Assembly (NCBI GenBank): GCA_020697635.1
Contig: JAEHCT010000050.1
Coordinates: forward strand, 1-8,371
DNA from: Candidatus Bathyarchaeota archaeon
GTDB lineage: Archaea; Thermoproteota; Bathyarchaeia; TCS64
DNA length: 8,371 nt
Direction of reading: 5' to 3'
Shown here piece after piece: positions 1 to 5,863 of the stretch. The notes under the pieces are model-generated. The model did no database searches. It was not told where the DNA came from and saw only the letters and a program-made list of their open reading frames with translations. Numbering within the stretch: the first letter of the stretch is position 1; each line of letters opens with the position of its first letter. Made by a program: the position numbers and the translations under genes.

Positions 1-81
1 CTCAGCGCGTCGAGGAAGCTGGGGTTCCTTCTCTACCTACTCATTATGATGCTTACGCTCGTGGCACTACTGCCATTCTAG
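1..81 (+). CDS. C-terminal tail of a plus-strand membrane protein (partial, 5' end outside window)
   Basis: Frame 1 of the plus strand is open from the first base to a TAG at 79-81, giving 26 residues. They start with a short basic stretch (S-R-K) and continue into about 20 strongly hydrophobic residues (GFLLYLLIMMLTLVALLPF), which is what a final transmembrane helix with a cytoplasmic positive flank looks like. It is the only convincing plus-strand coding signal in the window and ends 15 bases before the stop of the convergent LarA-like gene. Too little is present to name the family. Chance openness over 26 codons is possible, but the charge and hydrophobicity pattern favours a real gene end. 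Confidence 0.5.
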   Translation, partial: LSASRKLGFLLYLLIMMLTLVALLPF

Positions 82-96
82 GCGAAGTGTAGTGCT

Positions 97-1332
97 CTAT
101 TGAAGTATCTTCGTGGTGCATCCATGCGGAATCACGTAGGTGCCTTTGCCCCGGCGCCCGCTCAACGCCCGCTTATACGCCTCGTTGGTGGTCCTAGCCG
201 CCTCCATTCCTAAAGGCTCAACTAGGTACTGTGGCAGAGCCGAGACCAGTATGACCCTGTTATTGCGGGTAACCTTCCTGATGAGGTGCAGTCCGTCCGC
301 CCCGTAGGTGTATCTTCGCTCGAACTCCTGAAGATCCATGACTCGGGCCAGATTAGTGAAGGAATCGGCCCCCAACCCATCTCCGCATTCTCCGAGAAGC
401 ACGATGGATCCGTTCTTCTTCGTAACTCCGGCCGCCGTCTCAAGGGCCCACGCTGTCTTGTATAGGTTGTAGTCGAACCGGTCCCCGCCGGCGCTTACCA
501 CTGTGACGTCTGAGTGCCCCTCTGCCTTGACCTCGTAGGAGCCCCCGAGCTGGGTGACTGCCTTCCCCCAGGACTCCTCGAGGCCACCCGCGAAGGCACC
601 AATATAGCTGCCTCCCGGATCTACGGCGAGGTTGAGTGCATAGTCCACACCCGCCAGCTTCGCGGCTGCGACGGTCTCCTCCTTCACGGGGTTGAGCTCT
701 ATGACGCCGGGCGTGAAGCCTCCCTTGAAGTACTGCCTCCTGGCTTCCTGTATCGTCTGAAGCGAGGCTATGCCTGGAAGTATAGCGCTTTGCGCCCCCG
801 TGAACCCGGAGAGGCTGTCAAGCCTGGTCTCCCCCACCGCTATCTTCAGCGTGGCGTCGAGGTAGTCCCTGTTGACCTCGACGGTTGTCCCGCCGCCTGT
901 CTTGCCCACGTCGCCCAGGTGGGAGGAGGCCTTGGTGTGGTTCACCAGCCTCACCTGCGACAGCCCATCAGTCTCCCGTATCGCTCTGATTAGCCGCGTG
1001 GTCTCGCTCTCCCTTTCACCGTTACCGACTACGATGGTTATCCTGTCCCGCGGGACGATTAGCTCCACGAGGTGTTTGACTATCGATGACAACGCTTGAG
1101 AGGCTAGGCTCGGGGTCATGGAGCCGTCCACCGCGATGGCTATCCTGCAGTCCGGCTTCACCTGCTCGTTAACGGTCGCCGCGCCGCTCGGCTCGTCCAA
1201 TGCCCGGGCTATCTCCTCCGCCAACTGCCTAGGCTCATGTTCGGTTCGGGGCTCAAGTATCTCGATGAGGTTGTCCATATCGACGGAGACGTATACCTCT
1301 GTCTCTCCGTAGGGAAGCCAACAGTCCACCAA
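97..1332 (-). CDS. LarA/DUF2088 family protein lacking the nickel-pincer and catalytic residues
   Basis: Full-length (411 aa) member of the lactate racemase LarA family. Seen: an N-terminal LPYG motif (6-9), the family blocks NRDYLDATLKIAVGE (154-168) and SGFTGAQSAILPGIAS (175-190), and a C-terminal domain with IGAFAGG (244-250) and FDYNLYK (286-292). In characterised LarA, nickel-dependent hydroxyacid racemisation needs a pyridinium-dithiocarboxylate pincer fixed by Lys184 and His200, plus two catalytic histidines (108 and 174) and the DHTRP loop. By my alignment from memory these positions are Ser182, Arg198, Glu106, Asp172 and DGSM (69-72), so classical activity is unlikely. The start is TTG or the adjacent GTG at 1329: an in-frame TGA lies three codons upstream, and the next ATG (residue 19) would remove the LPYG block. 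No Shine-Dalgarno is visible. It lies 44 bases after the secreted helical protein on the same strand. Family assignment is strong; substrate is unknown. Confidence 0.88.
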   Translation of the reverse strand: MVDCWLPYGETEVYVSVDMDNLIEILEPRTEHEPRQLAEEIARALDEPSGAATVNEQVKPDCRIAIAVDGSMTPSLASQALSSIVKHLVELIVPRDRITIVVGNGERESETTRLIRAIRETDGLSQVRLVNHTKASSHLGDVGKTGGGTTVEVNRDYLDATLKIAVGETRLDSLSGFTGAQSAILPGIASLQTIQEARRQYFKGGFTPGVIELNPVKEETVAAAKLAGVDYALNLAVDPGGSYIGAFAGGLEESWGKAVTQLGGSYEVKAEGHSDVTVVSAGGDRFDYNLYKTAWALETAAGVTKKNGSIVLLGECGDGLGADSFTNLARVMDLQEFERRYTYGADGLHLIRKVTRNNRVILVSALPQYLVEPLGMEAARTTNEAYKRALSGRRGKGTYVIPHGCTTKILQ

Positions 1333-1360
1333 AGCGTTTCAGAAGGATATTGTGTTATTC

Positions 1361-1376
1361 GAACAAGTATTTTTCC
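1361..1376 (-). promoter_or_regulatory. possible TATA/BRE promoter for the LarA-like gene
   Basis: The minus strand reads GGAAAAATACTTG here, a purine-A-rich BRE-like start followed by an AT-rich box centred about 35 bases before the TTG start. That would put transcription start near 1343 with a leader of about 10 bases, matching the lack of a ribosome-binding site. The box is imperfect, and read-through from the preceding gene is the alternative. Confidence 0.28.
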
Positions 1377-2849
1377 TTATGGAGTCAACTCGTTCTTGTC
1401 CGCGGTGCTAGCCTTGGTGCCCGTGACACCCTCGTCAGAAGGTTTGGTCGAGTCCGTTGAACCCGGTTCCGGCTGCATCTGGGTGCTGTTGAGCAGCCTC
1501 TGCCTCAAACTATCGAGGAGACTGCTGTGGCTCCGAAGCTGGTACTTGACCGACGGGCTGAGAGTCGAGGTGGTTCCTGTTCTATTCCTCCAAGCCTCTA
1601 ACCAAGCATTCGCCCTGTCCATGTCGCTGAGGGTGTTCCTCGTATCCTCGTCCTGTATCTCGGAGACAGCCGCCTCTATGTCTTCGCTGAGCTCTTGGAT
1701 CTCATCCATGTTAACCTGCCCGGCCTGCAGCGTCTCCTTGAGCCGCTGGATCTTCTGATCTGTTGTCGTCAATGATTTCAGGGCTTGGGTTCTATCTTGG
1801 TTGGTGATGGTGTTCTGGTACTGGTTCAGGACCTGGCGCATCTCCTTTACCCTGTTCTCTAATCTTTCTCTGTACCTTAAAGCTAGCCTCGTCTTGATCT
1901 GCTGAGAGAGCTGCTCGATCCTCGCCCTAACTTTGTTGTTTGCTTCGACGGCGGCCTTCAGCGCCCGCTGACTCCCTTCACGGTCGCCTTTGCTGTGCTT
2001 TTCCTCAGCCTCATCTATCAGGCTCTCTATATTGTCTAAGGCTCCATCAAGAGCCGTCGTGTCGTAGCCGTTCTCTGAGAGCCGCTCGGACAAGCTCTTG
2101 AGGCTTTCTAGGGCTTCTCTTGCTCTCTGGATCTCAGGCGATGGCTGGACGTCAGACTCAGGCGGCTGTGGCTCTGTAACCGCCTTGAATGCTCTCTGGA
2201 ACATGGTCTGAGCTCTCCGCGCCTGAGCCAGCGCCTCCGCGTACTGATCTTCCTCATAGTATCTGCGAGCCTCTTGGAACGCCTCCTGTGCCTCACGGTA
2301 GCCGTTGAGTACGGCTGCAGGCACGTCTTCGCCTTCTTCCTCAAGACCTGCCATGTACGCCTCAAGGGCCTGCTTTGTACGTAATATGCTCTGGATCATG
2401 TTCTGGAGCGTCTCCCTAGAACTCATAGGTGAAACGAGGACTCTCAATGAGGAGACCACGCTGTCATCTACACTGATCTGAACGGTGTACACGTCGGGAT
2501 TCAAGTCCCCGGGTAATGTGATGTCAAAGCTGTATGATCCCGTCGTCGGGGCTGTGAAGTTGTAGGAGAAGGTGTCCCCGTTTGACGCTGTGAACTCCAC
2601 GGACACTGAGGCCCCGGCGCTGGCTGTGCCTCTGACTGTGTACACGCCGCCTGGCTGGGCGTACACGCTTGTCTGACTGGCTGTCAGCGTGGGCTGGCTG
2701 TACGCGGGTAGGAGCGTGGACGCCGCGACTATCATCAGCATCATCGCGGCGGCTGCCTTGACTCTGTTCATCCTGTTAACCCCATTACGTACGGCCATAT
2801 TATAGGAACCCGAAGGAATGAGGCGGAACAGGTGTTTCACGTAACTCAC
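1377..2849 (-). CDS. secreted protein: signal peptide, Ig-like domain, long helical/coiled-coil region
   Basis: I do not recognise a named family. Seen in 490 aa: a basic N-terminus of about 30 residues, a hydrophobic core (32-50) and an A-Y-S cleavage-like site at 49-51 indicate Sec export. Residues 54-140 are Thr/Ser/Val-rich alternating strands ending in a DVYTVQISVDDS-type strand, as in Ig-like surface domains. Residues 144-225 form helices with an A..YYEEDQY..A...A..A hairpin (about 184-213), then a Pro-rich linker (226-238), a second charged helical block (239-420) with coiled-coil character, and a Ser/Thr/Pro-rich tail (425-490). Sequons lie at N97, N422 and N454. There is no C-terminal anchor. 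The GTG start overlaps the upstream regulator's TGA by 4 bases and has a strong Shine-Dalgarno, so the long n-region is likely real, though Met18 or Met27 would also leave a signal peptide. Inferred role: cell-surface or extracellular partner of the upstream membrane regulator. Confidence 0.85.
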   Translation of the reverse strand: MSYVKHLFRLIPSGSYNMAVRNGVNRMNRVKAAAAMMLMIVAASTLLPAYSQPTLTASQTSVYAQPGGVYTVRGTASAGASVSVEFTASNGDTFSYNFTAPTTGSYSFDITLPGDLNPDVYTVQISVDDSVVSSLRVLVSPMSSRETLQNMIQSILRTKQALEAYMAGLEEEGEDVPAAVLNGYREAQEAFQEARRYYEEDQYAEALAQARRAQTMFQRAFKAVTEPQPPESDVQPSPEIQRAREALESLKSLSERLSENGYDTTALDGALDNIESLIDEAEEKHSKGDREGSQRALKAAVEANNKVRARIEQLSQQIKTRLALRYRERLENRVKEMRQVLNQYQNTITNQDRTQALKSLTTTDQKIQRLKETLQAGQVNMDEIQELSEDIEAAVSEIQDEDTRNTLSDMDRANAWLEAWRNRTGTTSTLSPSVKYQLRSHSSLLDSLRQRLLNSTQMQPEPGSTDSTKPSDEGVTGTKASTADKNELTP

Positions 2850-4096
2850 CTCTGGTACCTCCTATGGATGCTCACGAGGCTCTGGCCTCCCACCTTTCTC
2901 TCCTCTATTATGTCCATCCCCTCGAGGCGGCGCAGCATTCTCCAGGCGCTTGTCCGCGGGAGGTCGAACCTCTCCCGTATCTCGTTGGAGAACAGCTCGC
3001 CCCCGGACTCCGCGATGAACTTTATTACCTCCCTGTCGTCCATCCTCAGATTCGGGTGATCCCGGAAGATGGCTTCTAGGTCTACTTCCATTAATTTGGG
3101 CTCGGGTGGTTTGCCCGGTTTCTTGGATAGTCTGATATAGAGAGCCCCCCCGATGATGAGTACGGTCGCCGCCAGCACGTAGATGATGGGGCTCTGGGGC
3201 TTCTCAGCGTTCAACGCCGTAATCTGGCTCTGGTAGGCATAATCGTAAGCTGACTCGTAGTCCCCGGTCTCGTAGGCGGTTGTAGCCTGGGCCAGCAACT
3301 GCTCAGCGACGTCTACGCCCTTCGTCCTCCCCTCCGACTCTGCCTCTGAGACGGCGAGGCTCGCCGCCCCCATCATGTCATGGGCCTGCGAGGCGTCGGC
3401 GGCGGCCTCATCGGCGGCGTCTTCCGCCTGTGCAGCCAACTGGATCGCTGTCGTGTAGTCAGACAGATCGAAGGCTTCGTAGGCCTGCTGAAGGAAGTCG
3501 AGTGCCTCCGAGACTATCATCCCTGCGTCAATTATCTCCTGTATGTGCTGCTCTGCATCAGCTATGGCTTCCTCCGCCTTGCCTCTGGCGTCGAAGACGC
3601 TGGTTATGTATGAGACAGATATGTCACCTGGGAGCATCCTGACGTAGGGTCTGTCTTCATTGGTGCCTATCTCTACGGGTACCTCGCTTAGGTTAATTAT
3701 GGTGGATCCCTGCGGGAGCGTTACACTAATGGTTATGGTGGACGTCACGTTGAGGGTCCAGATCGCCCCCGTCTTGCTGGTGAGAGAGGAGGTTAAGTAG
3801 GTGACCACGATGCCCGTGGAACCCAGCGTGTCGACTAATGCGCCTTCATCTGTCACCGAGGCGTCGAGGGGGAGACCGTCTTGGTCGACGACGAGCAGGC
3901 TCTCGTAAGGGAACCCCGGTAACTCAACTTCTATTCTCACCAGGGACGGATTTGTCTCAGCCTCGTAGTCGACCTGCACCACGCCGTCGTTGTATACAAG
4001 CAGGGATAGCGACTTGGGGATGTAATCTTGGGCTTGGACAGATGGTACGAGCAGCAGTGCCAGCGTCGACAGGAGCAGGGCTGCCTTTAGCTTCAT
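2846..4096 (-). CDS. membrane-anchored winged-helix regulator with extracellular sensor domain (COG2512-like)
   Basis: Single-chain membrane-to-DNA regulator of 416 aa. Seen in order: a Sec signal peptide (1-22, cleavage after V-Q-A), a strand-rich extracellular domain (about 25-165, sequons at N116 and N135), an Ala/Glu/Asp-rich helical region (168-298) with two similar hairpins (196-226 and 262-292, pattern A..AY...DY..A...A), one transmembrane helix (303-322) followed by the stop-transfer cluster RLSKK, a Pro/Lys linker, and a cytoplasmic winged helix (352-416) whose recognition helix is about 382-394 (TSAWRMLRRLEGM). The topology puts the sensor outside and the DNA-binding domain inside, as in archaeal COG2512 predicted membrane-associated regulators. 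The ATG has a weak GGTG element upstream. The gene is co-translated with the secreted helical protein, and the shared hairpins suggest direct contact (inference). Ligand and target genes are unknown; autoregulation of the pair is plausible. Confidence 0.85.
   Translation of the reverse strand: MKLKAALLLSTLALLLVPSVQAQDYIPKSLSLLVYNDGVVQVDYEAETNPSLVRIEVELPGFPYESLLVVDQDGLPLDASVTDEGALVDTLGSTGIVVTYLTSSLTSKTGAIWTLNVTSTITISVTLPQGSTIINLSEVPVEIGTNEDRPYVRMLPGDISVSYITSVFDARGKAEEAIADAEQHIQEIIDAGMIVSEALDFLQQAYEAFDLSDYTTAIQLAAQAEDAADEAAADASQAHDMMGAASLAVSEAESEGRTKGVDVAEQLLAQATTAYETGDYESAYDYAYQSQITALNAEKPQSPIIYVLAATVLIIGGALYIRLSKKPGKPPEPKLMEVDLEAIFRDHPNLRMDDREVIKFIAESGGELFSNEIRERFDLPRTSAWRMLRRLEGMDIIEERKVGGQSLVSIHRRYQR
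2857..2863 (-). promoter_or_regulatory. Shine-Dalgarno inside the upstream gene, setting the GTG start at 2849
   Basis: AGGAGGT on the minus strand lies 7 bases before the GTG start of the secreted helical protein, within the last codons of the membrane regulator (its R-R-Y codons). Together with the GTGA start/stop overlap, this points to coupled translation of the pair and supports the GTG over the two downstream ATGs. Confidence 0.75.
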
Positions 4097-4280
4097 GTAT
4101 GCTCACACCGGTTCCGGAAACTAGAATACTTGACATTGGACGGTATTAAGAGGTTATCGAATAGGAAACTGTTTAAACCCCGTTAGTTTTGATTTTTAAT
4201 AGTAAATTTTAGGAAAGTTCCCCTTATAGAGGTATACTCAATGCCGCAGAAAACCTTCTACAGGACCCGAATGAAGATAG
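4097..4280. other. 184-base AT-rich intergenic region between rubrerythrin and the membrane regulator
   Basis: This is the largest gap in the window. It should hold the rubrerythrin 3' end, where only a T4 run on the minus strand at 4250-4253 is seen, and the promoter of the regulator-secreted protein pair. Visible elements are a TTAATA box at 4141-4150, about 49 bases before the ATG, a perfect GTTTAAAC palindrome at 4171-4178 flanked by AAACT (4166-4170) and AGTTT (4185-4189), and an AT-rich patch at 4186-4212. No RNA gene or convincing ORF was found. Confidence 0.6.
4141..4150 (-). promoter_or_regulatory. possible TATA box for the membrane regulator operon
   Basis: The minus strand reads CTTAATACCG here. 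A start of transcription about 25 bases downstream (near 4120) would leave a leader of about 24 bases containing the weak GGTGTGAG element before the ATG at 4096. The TTTAAA inside the palindrome at 4171-4178 is an alternative box. Confidence 0.27.
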
Positions 4281-4829
4281 TTAGGAAAAGAGGGTGAACC
4301 TCTCTTTCTTCGCCTTGCAGATGGGACACCTCTCGGGAGGCTCACCCTCCACGGTGTAGCCACAGACGTCACAGACCCCCACCTGCTCCAAGTCAAGGTC
4401 TTTCTCGTTCTGTACAGCGTCCAGAGCCCGTTCATAGAAGGCGGCGTGAGTCTTCTCGGCCTCCCAAGCGAACCTGAAGCTGATCTCAGCGGCGTACTCC
4501 TTCTGGGCTTTAGCCACCTCCATGTAGGCGGGGTACATCTCGTCCACCTCGAAGTGCTCACCGTCGATGCCGTTCTGGAGATCCTCCTCCACCGTCCTGC
4601 TGCCGAAGAGGGCACCGGAGAACGTCGAGACTTCACCTTTGTGCTGGATGTTCTTATAGTGGTTCCCGGCGTGGACTTTCTCCGAGTAAGCCACCGCCGT
4701 GTAAAGGCGCGCGATGTTAGGGTAACCCTTCTGGTTCGCCCTGTCCGCGTAGATCAGGTACCTCATGTGTGCCTGGCTCTCTCCCGCATAGGCGCTTGTG
4801 AGGTTGGTCTCTGTCATGGGTCTGACCAT
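4281..4829 (-). CDS. rbr: rubrerythrin (diiron peroxidase with C-terminal rubredoxin-like domain)
   Basis: Cytoplasmic non-haem diiron protein that reduces hydrogen peroxide, normally with electrons from rubredoxin or an NAD(P)H oxidoreductase, protecting anaerobes from oxygen. At 182 aa it has the usual two-domain length. Seen: a ferritin-like four-helix domain with Glu17 in SAYAGESQAHMRY, E50-K-V-H53, E94-V-D-E97 before MYP, and E125-K-T-H128, together supplying the diiron ligands. The C-terminal rubredoxin-like iron site is C153-D-V-C156-G and C168-P-I-C171. All expected ligands are present, so it should be functional. The ATG at 4829 is kept because homologues begin with a similar short stretch before the MTE.NL block; Met5 is the alternative. 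It appears monocistronic, with its own promoter, between two membrane-regulator modules. Expression is probably induced by oxidative stress, but no specific operator is identifiable. Confidence 0.97.
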   Translation of the reverse strand: MVRPMTETNLTSAYAGESQAHMRYLIYADRANQKGYPNIARLYTAVAYSEKVHAGNHYKNIQHKGEVSTFSGALFGSRTVEEDLQNGIDGEHFEVDEMYPAYMEVAKAQKEYAAEISFRFAWEAEKTHAAFYERALDAVQNEKDLDLEQVGVCDVCGYTVEGEPPERCPICKAKKERFTLFS

Positions 4830-4860
4830 ACAATCACGGGTCTGATCAAGGAACTGGAGT

Positions 4861-4876
4861 TATTGTATCTTTTCCA
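4861..4876 (-). promoter_or_regulatory. likely TATA/BRE promoter of rubrerythrin
   Basis: The minus strand reads GGAAAAGATACAATA, a BRE-like purine/A stretch running into an AT box centred about 37 bases before the ATG. This predicts a transcription start around 4840 and a short leader without a clear Shine-Dalgarno, a common archaeal layout. Confidence 0.42.
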
Positions 4877-4938
4877 CCATGAACTTCGCTGGAAAGCAGA
4901 AGATGGAAGGGAGCGAATTAAACGAGAATAAATGGATG

Positions 4939-5298
4939 CTAGCTTAGCCTGCGCCGTGCAAGCCAGTAAACGGAAAACGCCACACCCAAGTCGATAAACC
5001 ACCACGTGTACAATTCGAAGTAACTGGCCATGCCTCGATCTTCTGATGATATGGGGCCATCTAATTCATTTGAAAGGCCCTCAACTGCCTCCTCCCCTAA
5101 GCCAAACATGGGGGCTTCGGTGGCGTTCAGACTTCCTTTGGTATCATTAAAGCCCCTTTCGATGGCACCCTCTTCGGGGCCGGTGAGCATCACTGGACGA
5201 GGAACAGCGTATCTCTCGACCTGCCCGGGTACGGCTGAGATCAGCAAGTAACCAACCGTCACCGCAAGCACCGTGTAGACCATGACCCTGTTATTCAT
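4939..5298 (-). CDS. small membrane-hairpin protein with an extracellular loop (unknown family)
   Basis: I do not recognise the family. Seen in 119 aa: an N-terminal hydrophobic helix (5-23) after a short basic start, a polar, acidic loop of about 70 residues (24-92) with two N-glycosylation sequons (N51-D-T, N58-A-T), an aromatic-rich second helix (93-113, YFELYTWWFIDLGVAFSVYW) and a C-terminal R-R-R cluster (115-117). The charge pattern predicts both ends in the cytoplasm and the loop outside. The ATG is supported by GGAGGG 7 bases upstream. It follows the two-helix winged-helix protein on the same strand after a 90-base gap carrying an inverted repeat. This suggests it is a target or signalling partner of that regulator, perhaps presenting a loop to the exterior (inference). 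Confidence 0.75.
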   Translation of the reverse strand: MNNRVMVYTVLAVTVGYLLISAVPGQVERYAVPRPVMLTGPEEGAIERGFNDTKGSLNATEAPMFGLGEEAVEGLSNELDGPISSEDRGMASYFELYTWWFIDLGVAFSVYWLARRRLS

Positions 5299-5305
5299 CG
5301 TTGTA

Positions 5306-5311
5306 CCCTCC
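5306..5311 (-). promoter_or_regulatory. Shine-Dalgarno for the 119-residue membrane protein
   Basis: GGAGGG on the minus strand lies 7 bases before the ATG at 5298. It confirms that the short ORF is translated and has its own start, and it contrasts with the SD-poor starts of the LarA-like, rubrerythrin and 163-residue genes. Confidence 0.65.
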
Positions 5312-5368
5312 GTGCTCGTGTGACTTAATGCTAGAGATTAGAACAGCCTGGGAGCCTTTTTCGTTGGG

Positions 5369-5388
5369 GTGTTCTGCATTTAGAACAC
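5369..5388. promoter_or_regulatory. 20-bp inverted repeat, candidate operator (or terminator stem)
   Basis: A perfect 7-bp-arm dyad, GTGTTCT-N6-AGAACAC, abuts the stop codon of the winged-helix/two-TM gene and lies 71 bases upstream of the 119-residue gene. A further half-site, TTAGAACA at 5338-5345, repeats the 8 bases at 5380-5387 exactly, 42 bases away (about four helical turns). Dimeric winged-helix proteins commonly bind such sites. No T-run follows on the minus strand, which argues against a simple terminator. Confidence 0.4.
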
Positions 5389-5829
5389 TCATCTTGGGCG
5401 ATCCCTCCATATTCTGTATGTCTCGTACCAAAGGATCGCGGTGGGCACTACGCCCATCACCACGGTCGTTATGGCGTCCCTCGACGGGTAGAACGGCTGC
5501 TGGACGAAGTATGTGACCAGCATCGTGGTCATGAGTACAGCGTAGAAGAGGTACCTAGGCAGCATCACCCCTCCTAGGGTCACGAACTGGCGCAGCACAC
5601 CCACCTTCACCTCCTTGACGAGCTTGTAGTCGCCGTAGACGTTCTCAACCAGACCGAGGTCCATGAGTTTATTCAGGTGGTAGCTGCTGACGCTGGGGCT
5701 GCTGAACCCTAGCTCCCTCTGCACCGCCCGGACGCCCACCGGCTCGTTGGGGTTCTTGAGTATGTGCATGTAGACAAGGAGGGTCTTTCCTTTGAGCTCT
5801 GACTCTATCACCGCGTCTTCGCTTGCCAA
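5389..5829 (-). CDS. winged-helix DNA-binding protein with two C-terminal transmembrane helices
   Basis: Membrane-tethered candidate transcription regulator of 146 aa. Seen: a cytoplasmic winged helix at about 12-72, in which VGVRAVQRELGFSSPSVSSYHLNKLMDLGLVE is the helix-turn-helix with recognition helix near 44-56 and GDYKLV is the wing. A short linker leads into a first membrane helix (about 84-108), a short Pro-containing turn (QQPFYPSRD, 110-118), a second helix (119-138) and a basic C-terminus (R139, R142, R144, R146). Both ends are predicted to be cytoplasmic. The start is TTG; no upstream in-frame ATG or GTG exists, and later starts (GTG at residue 7) also keep the whole domain. It lies 37 bases after the methyltransferase and may be read from that operon or from a TTTAAA box at 5873-5878. 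The adjacent membrane-hairpin gene and the inverted repeat between them suggest a two-gene membrane signalling module. The signal is unknown. Confidence 0.82.
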   Translation of the reverse strand: MASEDAVIESELKGKTLLVYMHILKNPNEPVGVRAVQRELGFSSPSVSSYHLNKLMDLGLVENVYGDYKLVKEVKVGVLRQFVTLGGVMLPRYLFYAVLMTTMLVTYFVQQPFYPSRDAITTVVMGVVPTAILWYETYRIWRDRPR

Positions 5830-5863
5830 GGCAGTTACATCCCTGAGTTGGTATCTATTCCGT

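Noticed and set aside
514..993. 159-codon plus-strand ORF inside the LarA-like gene
   Set aside because: Fully inside and antisense to a gene with clear family motifs; no independent evidence.
1237..1758. 173-codon plus-strand ORF across the 3' end of the secreted protein and the start of the LarA-like gene
   Set aside because: It runs antisense to two well-supported genes and through their intergenic promoter; its composition (Ser/Leu/Cys-rich) is what the complement of these genes gives, with no domain signal.
1377..2849. S-layer protein or sortase-like anchored surface protein
   Set aside because: No C-terminal membrane helix, PGF-type or LPXTG-type sorting signal; the tail is polar Ser/Thr/Pro-rich sequence, so a freely secreted or non-covalently held protein is more likely.
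4097..4280. Possible tRNA or other structured RNA in the largest gap
   Set aside because: No T-loop GTTCRA pattern, no acceptor-stem pairing and no CCA-type end was found; the region is AT-rich and better read as promoter/terminator.
4238..4636. 132-codon minus-strand ORF in another frame of rubrerythrin
   Set aside because: An out-of-frame reading of the same bases, Arg/Ser/Pro-rich, typical of a shifted frame in GC-rich DNA.
4446..4931. 161-codon plus-strand ORF antisense to rubrerythrin
   Set aside because: Rubrerythrin has all metal ligands intact on the other strand; the antisense frame is open because of codon bias and shows no recognisable motif.
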